Position numbers and translations under genes: made by a program
Origin: Azoarcus indigens
GTDB taxonomy: Bacteria > Pseudomonadota > Gammaproteobacteria > Burkholderiales > Rhodocyclaceae
Reading direction: 5' to 3'
Assembly (NCBI RefSeq): GCF_004361735.1
Contig: NZ_SNVV01000002.1
Coordinates: forward strand, 1 to 64,000
DNA: 64,000 nucleotides
The notes under the pieces: model-generated
Told to the model about the DNA's origin: nothing
The model's database searches: none
The model's input: the letters and a program-made list of their open reading frames with translations, nothing else
Shown here: positions 34,536-43,327 of the stretch, piece by piece
Numbering within the stretch: the stretch's first letter is position 1
Layout of the letters: the number at the start of each line of letters is the position of its first letter

Positions 34536-36290
34536 ATGACAATTCGCTTCAAGCAATTGGCGGTGGCGCTCGCCCTCGCCGGGCTGGGTACGCCCGCGGC
34601 CCAGGCTTTCCAGTTCGAGAACGAATTCTTCAGCGGCTCGCTGGACTCCACGCTCACCGTCGGTTTCGGTCAGCGGGTGGAAGACCAGCGCTGCAACCAC
34701 ATCGGCGATGTCTCCACGAGTTGTGGCGGCAATGCCAATACCGCGGTATGGGGCAACGGCGACGACGGCAACCTCAATTACGACAAGGGCGATTTCTTCA
34801 CCGCCCACATCAAGGGTTCGCACGAACTGCTGCTGAACCTGCCGGACCAGTGGAAGTTCATGGGCCGGGTCGGCTGGCTGCACGACTTCGCCGCCGACGA
34901 CACCGCCCGCACCGACCTGCGCGCCAGCGCCTCCAACGAAGTCGGCAACTACGTGCGGCTGTACGACTTCTGGGTCAGCAAGGAATTCGACATCGCCGGC
35001 CAGCGCGCCCGTGCCCGCCTGGGCAACCAGGTGGTGAGCTGGGGCGAGAGCCTGTTCATGTTCGGCGGCATCAACTCCAACGTGGCGATGGACATGCAGC
35101 GCCTGTCCTCGCCGGGCGTGCAGCTGAAGGAAGCCTACCTGCCGGCGCCGATGTTCAGCCTGGCCTCCAGCCTGGGTAACGGCATCAACGCCGAGGCCTA
35201 CTACCAGTTCGAGTGGAAGCCGTATTCCTTTCCGCCGGCCGGCACCTACTTCTCGGTGAGCGACACCTTCGGCGCCGGCCGCGACCGCCTGATGTACTTC
35301 ACCGCCGACGCCGCCAGCCGCATCCGCACCCCGGGCGACTCCCTCTACGGCATGAGCCTGGCCGCCGCCCGCGAAGCCATGCTGGCCGCCGGCGAGGCCA
35401 TCCCGGTGGCGAACGACGACAAGCCGCGCAGCGGCGGCCAGTACGGCGTATCGCTGAAATTCCGCGTCGATGCGCTGGATGCCGACGTCGGCCTCTACTA
35501 CCAGCGCTACCACGACAAGACGCCCAACGTGCTGCTGTGGTCCGCCGGCATGGGCCACACCGGCTACTACTACGAAGAGAACCGCGAGTTGTACGGCATC
35601 AGCGCCAACACCTCGCTGGGCAACTGGGCGGTGGGCGCGGAACTCTCCTACCGGCCGAAGGACGCAGTGTCGCTGGGTGCGTGCGTGAACGTCGATGGCA
35701 GCGGCATCGCCGCCGGCGCCGAATGCCGCGGCTCGGTGGACGAGGAGCGCTACCAGCTCCACCTCACCGGCATCCTCAGCCTCACCCCCAGCGAGCACGG
35801 CTGGTTCCTCGACGCGGTGGGCGCGCAGACCGGCACCTTCCTCGGCGAAGTGGTGGGTATTTCCTACCCCAATGTGCACTCCGGAAAGATCTATACCCGC
35901 AGCAACAACGGCGTGACCTACCAGCAGCAGGTGGCCGCCGGCAACTGGACCTACCTGGACGGCGCCGGCAACTCGGTGGGCGTGGGCGACAGTTTTTCCT
36001 GGGGCTACATGTTCGACTTCAGCGTGACCTACGACGGCTCGCTGATCCCCGGCTGGCAGGTGATCCCCGGCGTGGCGGTGTCCCACGCGGTGCGCGGCAA
36101 CACGCCCAATTTCATGCAGAACTGGATGGAGGGCGCCAAGTCGGCCAACTTCTACGTGCTGTTCAACCGCAATCCCTCCACCTGGCAGGCGGGCATCAAC
36201 TACACCAAGTTCTGGGGCGGCGACACACCCACCAGCTCGCTCAACGAGGACAGGGACTTCATCGGCGGCTTCCTGTCGCGCAACTTCTGA
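34536..36290 (+). CDS. DUF1302 family outer-membrane beta-barrel-like protein
   Basis: A 584-residue protein starting MTIRFKQLAVALALAGLG with a signal peptide ending PAAQAF and a GGAGA ribosome binding site. The mature sequence opens QFENEFFSGSLDSTLTVGFGQRVED and is rich in alternating aromatic beta strands (DFWVSKEFDIAGQRARARLGNQVVSWGES, FRVDALDADVGLYYQRYHDK). It ends in a Phe-terminated strand (FIGGFLSRNF), the usual end of outer-membrane barrels. DUF1302 proteins are thought to be porin-like partners of DUF1329. Its neighbours suggest transit of a hydrophobic compound through the outer membrane. Confidence 0.88.
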   Translation: MTIRFKQLAVALALAGLGTPAAQAFQFENEFFSGSLDSTLTVGFGQRVEDQRCNHIGDVSTSCGGNANTAVWGNGDDGNLNYDKGDFFTAHIKGSHELLLNLPDQWKFMGRVGWLHDFAADDTARTDLRASASNEVGNYVRLYDFWVSKEFDIAGQRARARLGNQVVSWGESLFMFGGINSNVAMDMQRLSSPGVQLKEAYLPAPMFSLASSLGNGINAEAYYQFEWKPYSFPPAGTYFSVSDTFGAGRDRLMYFTADAASRIRTPGDSLYGMSLAAAREAMLAAGEAIPVANDDKPRSGGQYGVSLKFRVDALDADVGLYYQRYHDKTPNVLLWSAGMGHTGYYYEENRELYGISANTSLGNWAVGAELSYRPKDAVSLGACVNVDGSGIAAGAECRGSVDEERYQLHLTGILSLTPSEHGWFLDAVGAQTGTFLGEVVGISYPNVHSGKIYTRSNNGVTYQQQVAAGNWTYLDGAGNSVGVGDSFSWGYMFDFSVTYDGSLIPGWQVIPGVAVSHAVRGNTPNFMQNWMEGAKSANFYVLFNRNPSTWQAGINYTKFWGGDTPTSSLNEDRDFIGGFLSRNF

Positions 36291-36415
36291 TGCAGCGCTT
36301 GCCGGCGCGGGCGCAAGCCTCGCCGCCGGCTTGATCCTCAGCCGCCCGCCGCGGATTGCGCGGCGGCCGGCGGCAACACCCACGCAGCCCGCCCCTCCAT
36401 TCTTCAGGTCACACC

Positions 36416-38809
36416 GTGCTCAATCCCCTCAGTGTCGATCAGGTCGACACCTTCCTGACCCGCAACCTGCGCCGCCTGGAGGATTTCTGCTTCCGCCTGC
36501 GCGGCGCCATCCTGGTCGCGCTCGCGCTGTTCACCGTCGTCATGGGCTGGTTCGCCCTGCAGCTGCGCATGGATGCCGGCTTCGAGAAGCAGATGCCGGT
36601 GGGCCACGAATACATCCAGACCTTCAACCAGTACCGCGACGACGTGCTCGGCGCCAACCGCCTCAACATCGTGGTGCGCGTCCGCGAGGGCAGCATCTGG
36701 AACAAGGCGGCGCTCACCCGGTTGTACGAAGTGACGCAGGCGGTGGGCTTCCTGCCCAACGTCGATCGCCTGGGCGTGCAGTCGTTGTGGACGCCCAACT
36801 CCTTCGTCAACGAGATCACCGAGGACGGCTTCCGCGCCGATCCGCTGATCCCCGGCACGGTGTCGCCGGCCGACCTGGACGATGAAACCATCGCCGGCAT
36901 CCAGCGCGCCGCCAGCCAGGGCGGCTTCGTCGGCACCCTGGTGTCGCGCGACCAGAGCAGCGCGATGATCGTCGCCGAGTTGGCCGAGCGCGACCGCGAC
37001 GGCCGCCAGATCGACTACGTCGCCTACAACAAGCTGCTGGAAGCACTGCGCGCCAAGTTCGAGGACGCCGATTACGAAATCCAGATCATTGGCTTCGCCA
37101 AGCAGATCGGCGACATCGCCGACGGCGCCTCGGCGGTGCTGGAGTTCTGCGCCATCGCGCTGCTGCTCACCGCGCTGGCGGTGTACTGGTACTGCCACTC
37201 GCTGCGCTTCACCCTGCTGCCGGTGGTGTGCTCCTTCACCTCGCTGGTGTGGCAGTTCGGCACGCTGAAGCTGCTGGGCTACGGCCTGGACCCGCTGGCG
37301 GTGCTGGTGCCCTTCCTGGTGTTCGCCATCGGCGTGTCCCACGGCGTGCAGCAGATCAACTTCATCGTGCGCGAGCTCTCCCACGGCCGCAGTACCGAGG
37401 AGGCGGCGCGCGCCAGCTTCTCCGGCCTGCTGATTCCCGGCACGCTGGCGCTCATCACCGCCTTCGTCTCCTTCATCACGCTGACGCTGATCCCGATTCC
37501 GATGGTGCGGGAGCTGGCGATCACCGCCTCGCTGGGCGTGGGCTACAAGATCATCACCAACCTGGTGATGCTGCCGCTGGCCGCCTCCTGCTTCCACTTC
37601 GACAAAAGCTACGCCGACAAGGCGGTGCTCAAGCGCGAGAAGCGCTCGGCCTGGCTGCGCACGCTGGCGCGGGTGGCGGAGCCGCGCAACGCCGCCATCA
37701 CCATCGCGGTGACGCTGGTGGTGTTCGGCCTCGCTGTGTGGCAGAGCGCCGACCGGGTGGTGGGCACGGTGGAGCCGGGCGCGCCCGAACTGCGCGCCGA
37801 CGCCCGCTTCAACCGCGACGCGGTTTCCATCTCGCAGAACTACGACACCGGCCTGGACTGGCTCACGGTGATCTTCGAGGCGCCGCCGGCTTCCTGCGAG
37901 CGGGTCGAAGTCGGCCTCTACCAGGACCGCTTCGTCGCCGCCATGCAGTACGTGCCCGGCGTGCTCTCGGCGCTGTCCTTCTCCGGCCAGCTGCGCACCT
38001 ACAACGAGGGCTACAACGAGGGCAACCCGAAGATGGCGGTGGTGCCCATCGACGCCGGCAACTACGCCGGCCTCGCCGCCGAGGTCGGCCGGGTGCGCGG
38101 TTTCATGAACAAGGACTGCAGCATGACGGCGGTCCACCTCTTCCTCGCCGATCACAAGGCCACCACCATCAACGGCGTCATCGCCGCGGTGAAGGCCTTC
38201 CGCGAGGCCGACCAGGTGGCGGACGTGCATATCCGCCTCGCCTCCGGCAACGCCGGCGTGCAGGCGGCGGTGAACGAAGAGGTGCATCGCTCCGAAATGC
38301 CGATGCTGCTCTACGTCTATGCCGCCATCGTGGTGCTGGTGGCGGCGGTATACCGCGACTTCCGCGCCGTCATCGCCTGCTGCCTGCCGCTCACAGTCGG
38401 CACCTTCATCGGCTACTGGTTCATGAAGGAGCTGCAGATCGGCCTCACCGTGGCGACGCTGCCGGTGATGGTGCTGGCGGTGGGTATCGGCGTGGATTAC
38501 GCCTTCTATATCTACAACCGGCTGCAGCTGCACCTCGCCAACGGCCAGCCCATCGTCAAGGCGCTGGAGCACGCCATCCTCGAGGTGGGCATGGCCACCA
38601 TCTTCACCGCCGTCACCCTGGCGGTGGGCGTGGCCACCTGGATGTTCTCCGAACTCAAGTTCCAGGCCGACATGGGCCGGCTGCTGGCCTTCATGTTCAT
38701 GGTGAACATGGTGATGGCGATGACCGCGCTGCCCGCCTTCGCGGTGTGGCTGGAAAAACTCTTCCCGCGAAGGAAGCCGGTGCGGGCGCCGGGCATCCTG
38801 GCGCACTGA
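36416..38809 (+). CDS. MMPL/RND-superfamily transporter
   Basis: A protein of about 797 residues. I prefer GTG at 36416 (VLNPLSVDQVDTFL); an upstream start at 36356 would add 20 Arg/Pro-rich residues. It has two repeats of one helix, a large periplasmic loop and five more helices, as in MMPL lipid exporters and sterol-sensing RND proteins. Typical parts are VLVPFLVFAIGVSHGVQQIN and VMVLAVGIGVDYAFYIYNRLQ, with the Asp expected to take part in proton coupling. Such proteins move lipids or hydrophobic molecules between membranes. Position between DUF1302 and a YCF48-like gene matches a recurring proteobacterial module. Confidence 0.88.
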   Translation: MLNPLSVDQVDTFLTRNLRRLEDFCFRLRGAILVALALFTVVMGWFALQLRMDAGFEKQMPVGHEYIQTFNQYRDDVLGANRLNIVVRVREGSIWNKAALTRLYEVTQAVGFLPNVDRLGVQSLWTPNSFVNEITEDGFRADPLIPGTVSPADLDDETIAGIQRAASQGGFVGTLVSRDQSSAMIVAELAERDRDGRQIDYVAYNKLLEALRAKFEDADYEIQIIGFAKQIGDIADGASAVLEFCAIALLLTALAVYWYCHSLRFTLLPVVCSFTSLVWQFGTLKLLGYGLDPLAVLVPFLVFAIGVSHGVQQINFIVRELSHGRSTEEAARASFSGLLIPGTLALITAFVSFITLTLIPIPMVRELAITASLGVGYKIITNLVMLPLAASCFHFDKSYADKAVLKREKRSAWLRTLARVAEPRNAAITIAVTLVVFGLAVWQSADRVVGTVEPGAPELRADARFNRDAVSISQNYDTGLDWLTVIFEAPPASCERVEVGLYQDRFVAAMQYVPGVLSALSFSGQLRTYNEGYNEGNPKMAVVPIDAGNYAGLAAEVGRVRGFMNKDCSMTAVHLFLADHKATTINGVIAAVKAFREADQVADVHIRLASGNAGVQAAVNEEVHRSEMPMLLYVYAAIVVLVAAVYRDFRAVIACCLPLTVGTFIGYWFMKELQIGLTVATLPVMVLAVGIGVDYAFYIYNRLQLHLANGQPIVKALEHAILEVGMATIFTAVTLAVGVATWMFSELKFQADMGRLLAFMFMVNMVMAMTALPAFAVWLEKLFPRRKPVRAPGILAH

Positions 38810-38867
38810 TCCGGCCCACTGAACTGGCCAACTCATCCGGCACATGAACATGCTCATCGGAAACCTC

Positions 38868-39887
38868 ATGAACACGCCTGCTCCGCGTTCCTCGCATTCC
38901 CGCGCCCGCCGCTTCTCCGCCCGGCTGGCGAACGCGCTGGCCGGGCTGATCGCGCTGGCGCCGCTGTTCTGCCACGCCCAGGCCGAAGCCGGCGCGGAGA
39001 CCTTCAGCCTGCGGCCGGCGGCGCACAGCGCCAACGCCACCCGCAGCATGATCCTGGACGCCACCCGCGCCGGCGACCGCCTGGTGGCGGTGGGCGAGCG
39101 CGGTGTGGTGCTGCTGTCGGACGACGGCGGCAAGCAATGGCGCCAGGCCGCCAGCGTGCCGGTGGCGGCCACGCTCACCGGCGTCTCCTTCGCTGATGCC
39201 AGGCAGGGCTGGGCGGTCGGCCACTGGGGCGTGGTGCTGCATACCAGCGACGGCGGCGAGAACTGGAGCCGCCAGCGCCTGGACACCGGCGAGGACAGGC
39301 CGCTGTTCTCGGTGCATTTCCTCGACGCCAGCCACGGCATCGCCGTCGGCCTGTGGTCGCTGATGCTGGAAACCCGCGACGGCGGCCAGCGCTGGGAAGA
39401 AGTGGCGCTGCCGGCGCCCCCGGGCGAGAGCCAGGCCGACGCCAACCTGATGCGCATCTTCGGCGGCCCGAAAGGCGTGCTCTACGTCGCCGGCGAGCGC
39501 GGCACCCTGCTGCGTTCGGCCGACGGCGGCCAGAGCTGGGACTACCGCCCGACCGGCTATCGCGGCTCCTTCTGGAGCGGGCTGGCGCTGGACGACGGCA
39601 GCGTGCTGCTGGCCGGCCTGCGCGGCAACGTCTATCGCAGCGGCGACGAAGGCGCCCACTGGAGCAAGGTGGAAGGCACGCCCTTCAGCTCCATCACCGA
39701 CCTGGTGCTGGCCGGCGGCAAGGTGGTCGCCGTCGGGCTGGACGGGGTGACGCTGGAGAGCAGCGACCAGGGCCGCAGCTTCCACGCCAGCCAGCGGGAA
39801 GACCGCCTGTCGCTCACCGCCGCGGTCGCCACCGCCAGCGGCAAGGTCGCGGTGTTTTCCCGCGGCGGCGTATTGCCGCTGCAGTGA
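38868..39887 (+). CDS. YCF48/BNR-repeat secreted beta-propeller protein
   Basis: A protein of about 339 residues. The chosen ATG (MNTPAPRSSHSRARR) has GGAAA upstream; earlier in-frame ATGs at 38844 and 38850 lack one. A signal peptide ends near LFCHAQ. The mature protein repeats a YCF48/BNR motif about every 45 residues: LLSDDGGKQWRQ, LHTSDGGENWSR, LETRDGGQRWEE, LRSADGGQSWDY, YRSGDEGAHWSK. This predicts a periplasmic beta propeller. YCF48 proteins assist assembly of membrane complexes; here it presumably helps assemble or regulate the RND/DUF1302 export-import machine. Confidence 0.87.
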   Translation: MNTPAPRSSHSRARRFSARLANALAGLIALAPLFCHAQAEAGAETFSLRPAAHSANATRSMILDATRAGDRLVAVGERGVVLLSDDGGKQWRQAASVPVAATLTGVSFADARQGWAVGHWGVVLHTSDGGENWSRQRLDTGEDRPLFSVHFLDASHGIAVGLWSLMLETRDGGQRWEEVALPAPPGESQADANLMRIFGGPKGVLYVAGERGTLLRSADGGQSWDYRPTGYRGSFWSGLALDDGSVLLAGLRGNVYRSGDEGAHWSKVEGTPFSSITDLVLAGGKVVAVGLDGVTLESSDQGRSFHASQREDRLSLTAAVATASGKVAVFSRGGVLPLQ

Positions 39888-40025
39888 GTGCTTTGAATTG
39901 ATGGAAAAGGGCAGGGCGGCGGCGCAAAGGCGTGGACATGAATTGCCGATTCCGTCCATCGCCGCCGTGAATGGCACTTGAAATGAACTCGATGCGGCGC
40001 AGCTGTTGCGACGTATTCGCAGTGA

Positions 40026-40047
40026 CCGCCCGCAGCAATGCGGGCGG
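40026..40047 (+). terminator. Hairpin with GCAA tetraloop
   Basis: CCGCCCGCA pairs perfectly with TGCGGGCGG around GCAA. There is no T-tract, so it may act with the stronger hairpin 25 bp downstream or protect the 3' end of the envelope-operon transcript. Confidence 0.55.
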
Positions 40048-40072
40048 GGGTTCCGAGCGTGGTGTTTGAGAA

Positions 40073-40109
40073 AAGGGAGGGCGGGTCCGCCCGGCCTCCC
40101 TTCTTTTTT
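40073..40109 (+). terminator. Rho-independent terminator of the envelope operon
   Basis: AAGGGAGG pairs with CCTCCCTT and the enclosed CGGG with CCCG, around a small loop, followed by C and six T. It is a strong terminator about 190 bp after the YCF48-like gene and insulates the aau promoter downstream. Confidence 0.92.
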
Positions 40110-40227
40110 CGCCACCTCGGTTCTGCCAGGCGGGGCGCGGGATGCGTGCCAGGCCCGGCTGCGCCGGAGGGCTGCCATTCCAGCGCTTTTGTGGCGGATG
40201 GCAACAACAATGAATCGCCAGCCGGAT

Positions 40228-40271
40228 TTGCCGTTTTGGGATAACGCCCGCTTTTGAACGATCGCTAGAAT
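40228..40271 (+). promoter_or_regulatory. Shared promoter element, copy 3 (aau operon)
   Basis: TTGCCG-TTTTGGG-ATAACGCC is followed after about 16 bases by CTAGAAT. It is the third near-identical copy in the window. It lies 186 bp before the GTG start of aauB, giving a long leader that includes an AT-rich stretch. Confidence 0.75.
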
Positions 40272-40456
40272 CGTTTTCAGCTATTCAGGAAATAAAGGTA
40301 TTCCGCTTTGCCATTTGTCGCGTATTCGAATTGCCGCGGCGAATGAAAAGCACTGCGCCAATCGCAATTACGCAAATCGGACCATTGCCCGTGGCCTTTC
40401 AATTCACGCAGCAATCCACCGCTATTCAACCCAACGCAATCAATCTGGAGAACCAG

Positions 40457-41605
40457 GTGAAAAAGAGTTTCCGGGTGAAATCCCTGTTGTTCGGGCTGTG
40501 CGCCGGTTTCGCCATGCAGGCGCATGCGCTGGAGCCGGATGTGCTCACGGTGACCAGGATGGCGCCGGCCGATGCTTACCGCGTCTATATCGCCGATCCC
40601 AACTTCAGCAGCCTGGTCGATGGCCGCATGCATGTCATCGACGGCCAGAACATGCGCTACCTCGGCATGGTCTCCACCGGCTTCTCCGGCCTGTCCGCGC
40701 TGTCGCCGGACCGCTCCGAGCTGTACGTGGCTACCACCTACTACGCCCGCCTCAACCACGGCGAGCGCACCGACGTGGTGGACATCCACGACGCCACCAC
40801 GCTGGCGCGCAAGGAAGAGATCGTGATTCCGCCGCGCCATGCCCAGGGCACCGCCAGCCGCACCCTCATCCAGACCTCCTTCGACGGCAGCCTGCTCTAC
40901 GTGCAGAACGCCACCCCGGCCACCTCGGTGACGGTGGTGGACCTGCGCAACCGCAAGGTGCTGGCCGAGGTGCCGACGCCGGGCTGCTGGGCCGTCTATC
41001 CCTCGCCGACGGTGGCCAGCCGCTTCTCCGCCATGTGCGGCAACGGTTCCATGCTGACGCTGACGCTGGACGAGGCCGGCCAGGTCGCCACCCGCAAGCA
41101 GAGCGCGCCCTTCTTCGATCCGGACAGCGATCCGGTCTTCCCGATGTACGACCGCAACGGCGACAAGTTCGTCTTCGTCTCCTTCCACGGCAAGGTCTAC
41201 CAGGCCGACCTCTCCGGCGAGATGGCGAGCGTGGAGCCGGGCTGGTCGCTGGTCGGCGCCACGGATGCCAAGGCTGGCTGGCGGCCGGGCGGCTACCAGC
41301 TGCTCGCCACCGAACGCGCCGCCGGTCGCCTCTACGTCGCCATGCACGACAAGGGCGAGGAGGGCTCGCACAAGAACCCGGCCAAGGAGATCTGGGTGAT
41401 CGACCTCGCCAGCCACAAGCGCATCGCCCGCATGCCCGGCCACAACGCGGTGTCCATGGCCACCAGCCGGGGCGAGAAGCCGCGCCTCTACCTGCTGGAC
41501 GCCACCAACAACGACCTCATCGCCTACGACCTCGGCGCCAAGCCGAAGCTGTTCAAGCGCATGCCGGCCATCGGCAACACGCCCATCCACCTGGAGCTGC
41601 AGTAA
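40457..41605 (+). CDS. aauB: Aromatic amine dehydrogenase large (alpha) subunit
   Basis: About 382 residues from GTG at 40457 (VKKSFRVKSLLFGL), chosen because GGAG stands 6 bases upstream and a signal peptide follows (ending MQAHALEPD). The mature protein is a seven-bladed propeller of the methylamine/aromatic amine dehydrogenase heavy-chain family: RVYIADPNFSSLVDGRMHVIDGQ, LYVATTYYARLNHGERTDVVDIHDATTL and repeated blade strands to the C-terminal HLELQ. It forms the alpha2beta2 periplasmic enzyme with the TTQ-bearing beta subunit encoded at 42782. The stop overlaps the next start (TAATG). Closeness of the beta subunit to AADH rather than MADH (sequence recalled from memory) decides the aau name. 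Confidence 0.9.
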   Translation: MKKSFRVKSLLFGLCAGFAMQAHALEPDVLTVTRMAPADAYRVYIADPNFSSLVDGRMHVIDGQNMRYLGMVSTGFSGLSALSPDRSELYVATTYYARLNHGERTDVVDIHDATTLARKEEIVIPPRHAQGTASRTLIQTSFDGSLLYVQNATPATSVTVVDLRNRKVLAEVPTPGCWAVYPSPTVASRFSAMCGNGSMLTLTLDEAGQVATRKQSAPFFDPDSDPVFPMYDRNGDKFVFVSFHGKVYQADLSGEMASVEPGWSLVGATDAKAGWRPGGYQLLATERAAGRLYVAMHDKGEEGSHKNPAKEIWVIDLASHKRIARMPGHNAVSMATSRGEKPRLYLLDATNNDLIAYDLGAKPKLFKRMPAIGNTPIHLELQ

Positions 41606-42147
41606 TGGACGCCCTGCTGATCGACCCGGTGCTGTCGCGCGGCTGCGCCGCCGCGGTGGCGGTGCTGCTGCTGGTGGGCGGCGGCCAGAAGCTCTTCAAC
41701 CTGCCGGTGTTCGAGGCGGTGGTGGAGCTGTACGAGGTGCTGCCGCGCGCGCTGGCGCCGCTGTTCGCCCGCGTCTTCCCGCTGCTGGAGATTCTCGCCG
41801 GCGCGCTGGTGCTGCTGGCGCCGGGCGCCATCGGCGGGGCCGCCGCGGTGGCGGTGCTGCTGCTCGCCAGCGCCGGCATCCTGGTCAACCTGCTGCGCGG
41901 CCGCCGCAACATCGACTGCGGCTGCGGCGGCGGCGATTCCCACCCGCGCCTGTCCTGGGCGCTGCTGGGCCGCAACGCGGTGCTGCTGCTCGCCGCCGCC
42001 ATCGCCGGCCTCGCCGTGAGCGCCCGCGAACTGGTGTGGATCGACTACCTCACCGTGGTCGCGCTCGCCCTCGCGCTGCTCGGCCTCTATGCCGCCACCA
42101 ATCAGCTGCTCGCCAACCAACCCCGTTATCAGGCACTCCGGAGCTAA
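41605..42147 (+). CDS. aauE: MauE-type membrane protein for TTQ amine dehydrogenase maturation
   Basis: A 180-residue integral membrane protein with about four to five helices and the sequence NIDCGCGGGDSHPRLSW (about 98-114), whose CGCG cysteines are a MauE/DoxX-like redox hallmark. MauE proteins are needed, together with MauD, to build the beta subunit with its six disulfides. Its start overlaps the aauB stop, and the gene order B-E-D-A is the classical one for this family. Confidence 0.9.
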   Translation: MDALLIDPVLSRGCAAAVAVLLLVGGGQKLFNLPVFEAVVELYEVLPRALAPLFARVFPLLEILAGALVLLAPGAIGGAAAVAVLLLASAGILVNLLRGRRNIDCGCGGGDSHPRLSWALLGRNAVLLLAAAIAGLAVSARELVWIDYLTVVALALALLGLYAATNQLLANQPRYQALRS

Positions 42148-42151
42148 GAAA

Positions 42152-42742
42152 ATGACTGAAGCCCTGCTGGTATCCAACATCGTCTCGTGGGTCGTCATCC
42201 TGGCCCTGGTCCTGGCCGTGCTGGCGCTCGCCCGCCAGGTCGGCATCCTGTTCGAACGCGTCGCCCCCATGGGCGCGCTGATGATGGACACCGGCCCCAA
42301 GACCGGCGACGTCGCCCCCATCTTCTCCCTGCCCACCCTCACCGGCGGCCAGGTGGAGATCGGCGGCGCCGCGCCGCGCAGCACCCTGCTGTTCTTCCTC
42401 TCGCCCACCTGCCCGGTGTGCAAGAAGCTGCTGCCCATCATCAAGCGTGCGCGCAAGGCCGAAGGCGACTGGCTGCGTGTCGTGCTGGCCTCCGACGGCG
42501 AAGAGCCGGAACACCGCGCCTTCATCCAGCGCGCCGGCCTGGGCGATTTCCCCTACCTGCTGTCGCAGGAGCTGGGCATGACTTACCACATCGCCAAGCT
42601 GCCCTACGCGGTGCTGATCGACGAACAGGGCCGCATCGGCGCCAAGGGCCTGATCAACTCCCGTGAACAGCTGGAGAGCCTGTTCACCGCCAAGGAACTG
42701 GCGGTGGGCTCGGTGCAGCAGTTCATCGAGCAGAAGGCCTGA
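42152..42742 (+). CDS. aauD: MauD-type thioredoxin-like protein for disulfide formation in the beta subunit
   Basis: A 196-residue protein with one N-terminal membrane anchor (SNIVSWVVILALVLAVLAL) and a periplasmic thioredoxin-like domain. The active site is CPVC in FFLSPTCPVCKKLLP (about 88-91), and the cis-Pro region is KLPYAVLIDEQGRIG. MauD is needed for correct disulfide pairing of the Cys-rich TTQ subunit. It is four bases downstream of aauE and 39 bases before aauA. Confidence 0.92.
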   Translation: MTEALLVSNIVSWVVILALVLAVLALARQVGILFERVAPMGALMMDTGPKTGDVAPIFSLPTLTGGQVEIGGAAPRSTLLFFLSPTCPVCKKLLPIIKRARKAEGDWLRVVLASDGEEPEHRAFIQRAGLGDFPYLLSQELGMTYHIAKLPYAVLIDEQGRIGAKGLINSREQLESLFTAKELAVGSVQQFIEQKA

Positions 42743-42781
42743 GCGCCCGCCGCCTCAACAAGGATTAGCTGGAGAAAAACC

Positions 42782-43327
42782 GTGTTCACACTCTTCATCA
42801 AACTGCTGGACCGCCTGTTCGAGCGCGGCACCCGCCAGGTCGCCCAGCGCAGTTCCCGCCGCGGCGCGCTGGTGCGCATCGGCAAGCTCTTCGTCGCCAG
42901 CGCCTTCGTGCTGCCGGTGCTGCCCTTCGACCGCACCGGCCAGGCCTTCGCCGCGCAGGACGCCAAACGCAAGCAGACCAAGGACGACACCCGCTGCGAC
43001 TACTGGCGCTACTGCGCGCAGGACGGCTACCTGTGCGCCTGCTGCGGCGGCTCCGCCACCACCTGCCCGCCGGGCACCGAAGCCTCCAAGGTCTCCTGGG
43101 TGGGCACCTGCCGCAACCCGGACGACGGCAAGGACTACCTCATCAGTTACAACGACTGCTGCGGCAAGACCAGCTGCGGCCGCTGCATGTGCGCCACCAG
43201 CGAGCGCGAGCGCCCGGGCTACCGTCTCGGCCTGCACAACGACATCAACTGGTGCATGGCCAATGACACCTCGGTGTTCCACTGCACTACCGCGCTGGTG
43301 GTCGGCCTGGCGGAGGGCGAAGCGTGA
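42782..43327 (+). CDS. aauA: Aromatic amine dehydrogenase small (beta) subunit with TTQ cofactor residues
   Basis: 181 residues from GTG (VFTLFIKLLDRLFERG). A long leader (about 1-58) is followed by the mature Cys-rich chain beginning near AAQDAKRK. The two tryptophans that crosslink into tryptophan tryptophylquinone are Trp106 (KVSWVGTC) and Trp157 (NDINWCMAN). Their offset equals that of Trp57/Trp108 in Paracoccus methylamine dehydrogenase, and the catalytic Asp aligns at Asp125 (SYNDCCGK). The CDYWRYC, DGYLCACCGG and CCGKTSCGRCMC segments resemble the Alcaligenes faecalis aromatic amine dehydrogenase more than methylamine dehydrogenase. It oxidises primary aromatic amines to aldehydes and ammonia in the periplasm. 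The stop overlaps the next start (GTGA). Confidence 0.93.
   Translation: MFTLFIKLLDRLFERGTRQVAQRSSRRGALVRIGKLFVASAFVLPVLPFDRTGQAFAAQDAKRKQTKDDTRCDYWRYCAQDGYLCACCGGSATTCPPGTEASKVSWVGTCRNPDDGKDYLISYNDCCGKTSCGRCMCATSERERPGYRLGLHNDINWCMANDTSVFHCTTALVVGLAEGEA

Larger units (their letters stand above)
39888..40227. other. Intergenic region with two hairpins before the aau operon
   Basis: This stretch separates the envelope module from the aromatic amine dehydrogenase operon. It contains a hairpin at 40026-40047, a strong intrinsic terminator at 40073-40109 and, at its right end, the shared promoter element. I see no gene in it. Confidence 0.6.

Noticed and set aside
36404-39457. A 1017-codon minus-strand frame opposite the RND gene
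   Set aside because: Antisense shadow; no family content, while the plus strand encodes RND and YCF48-like proteins with proper spacing.
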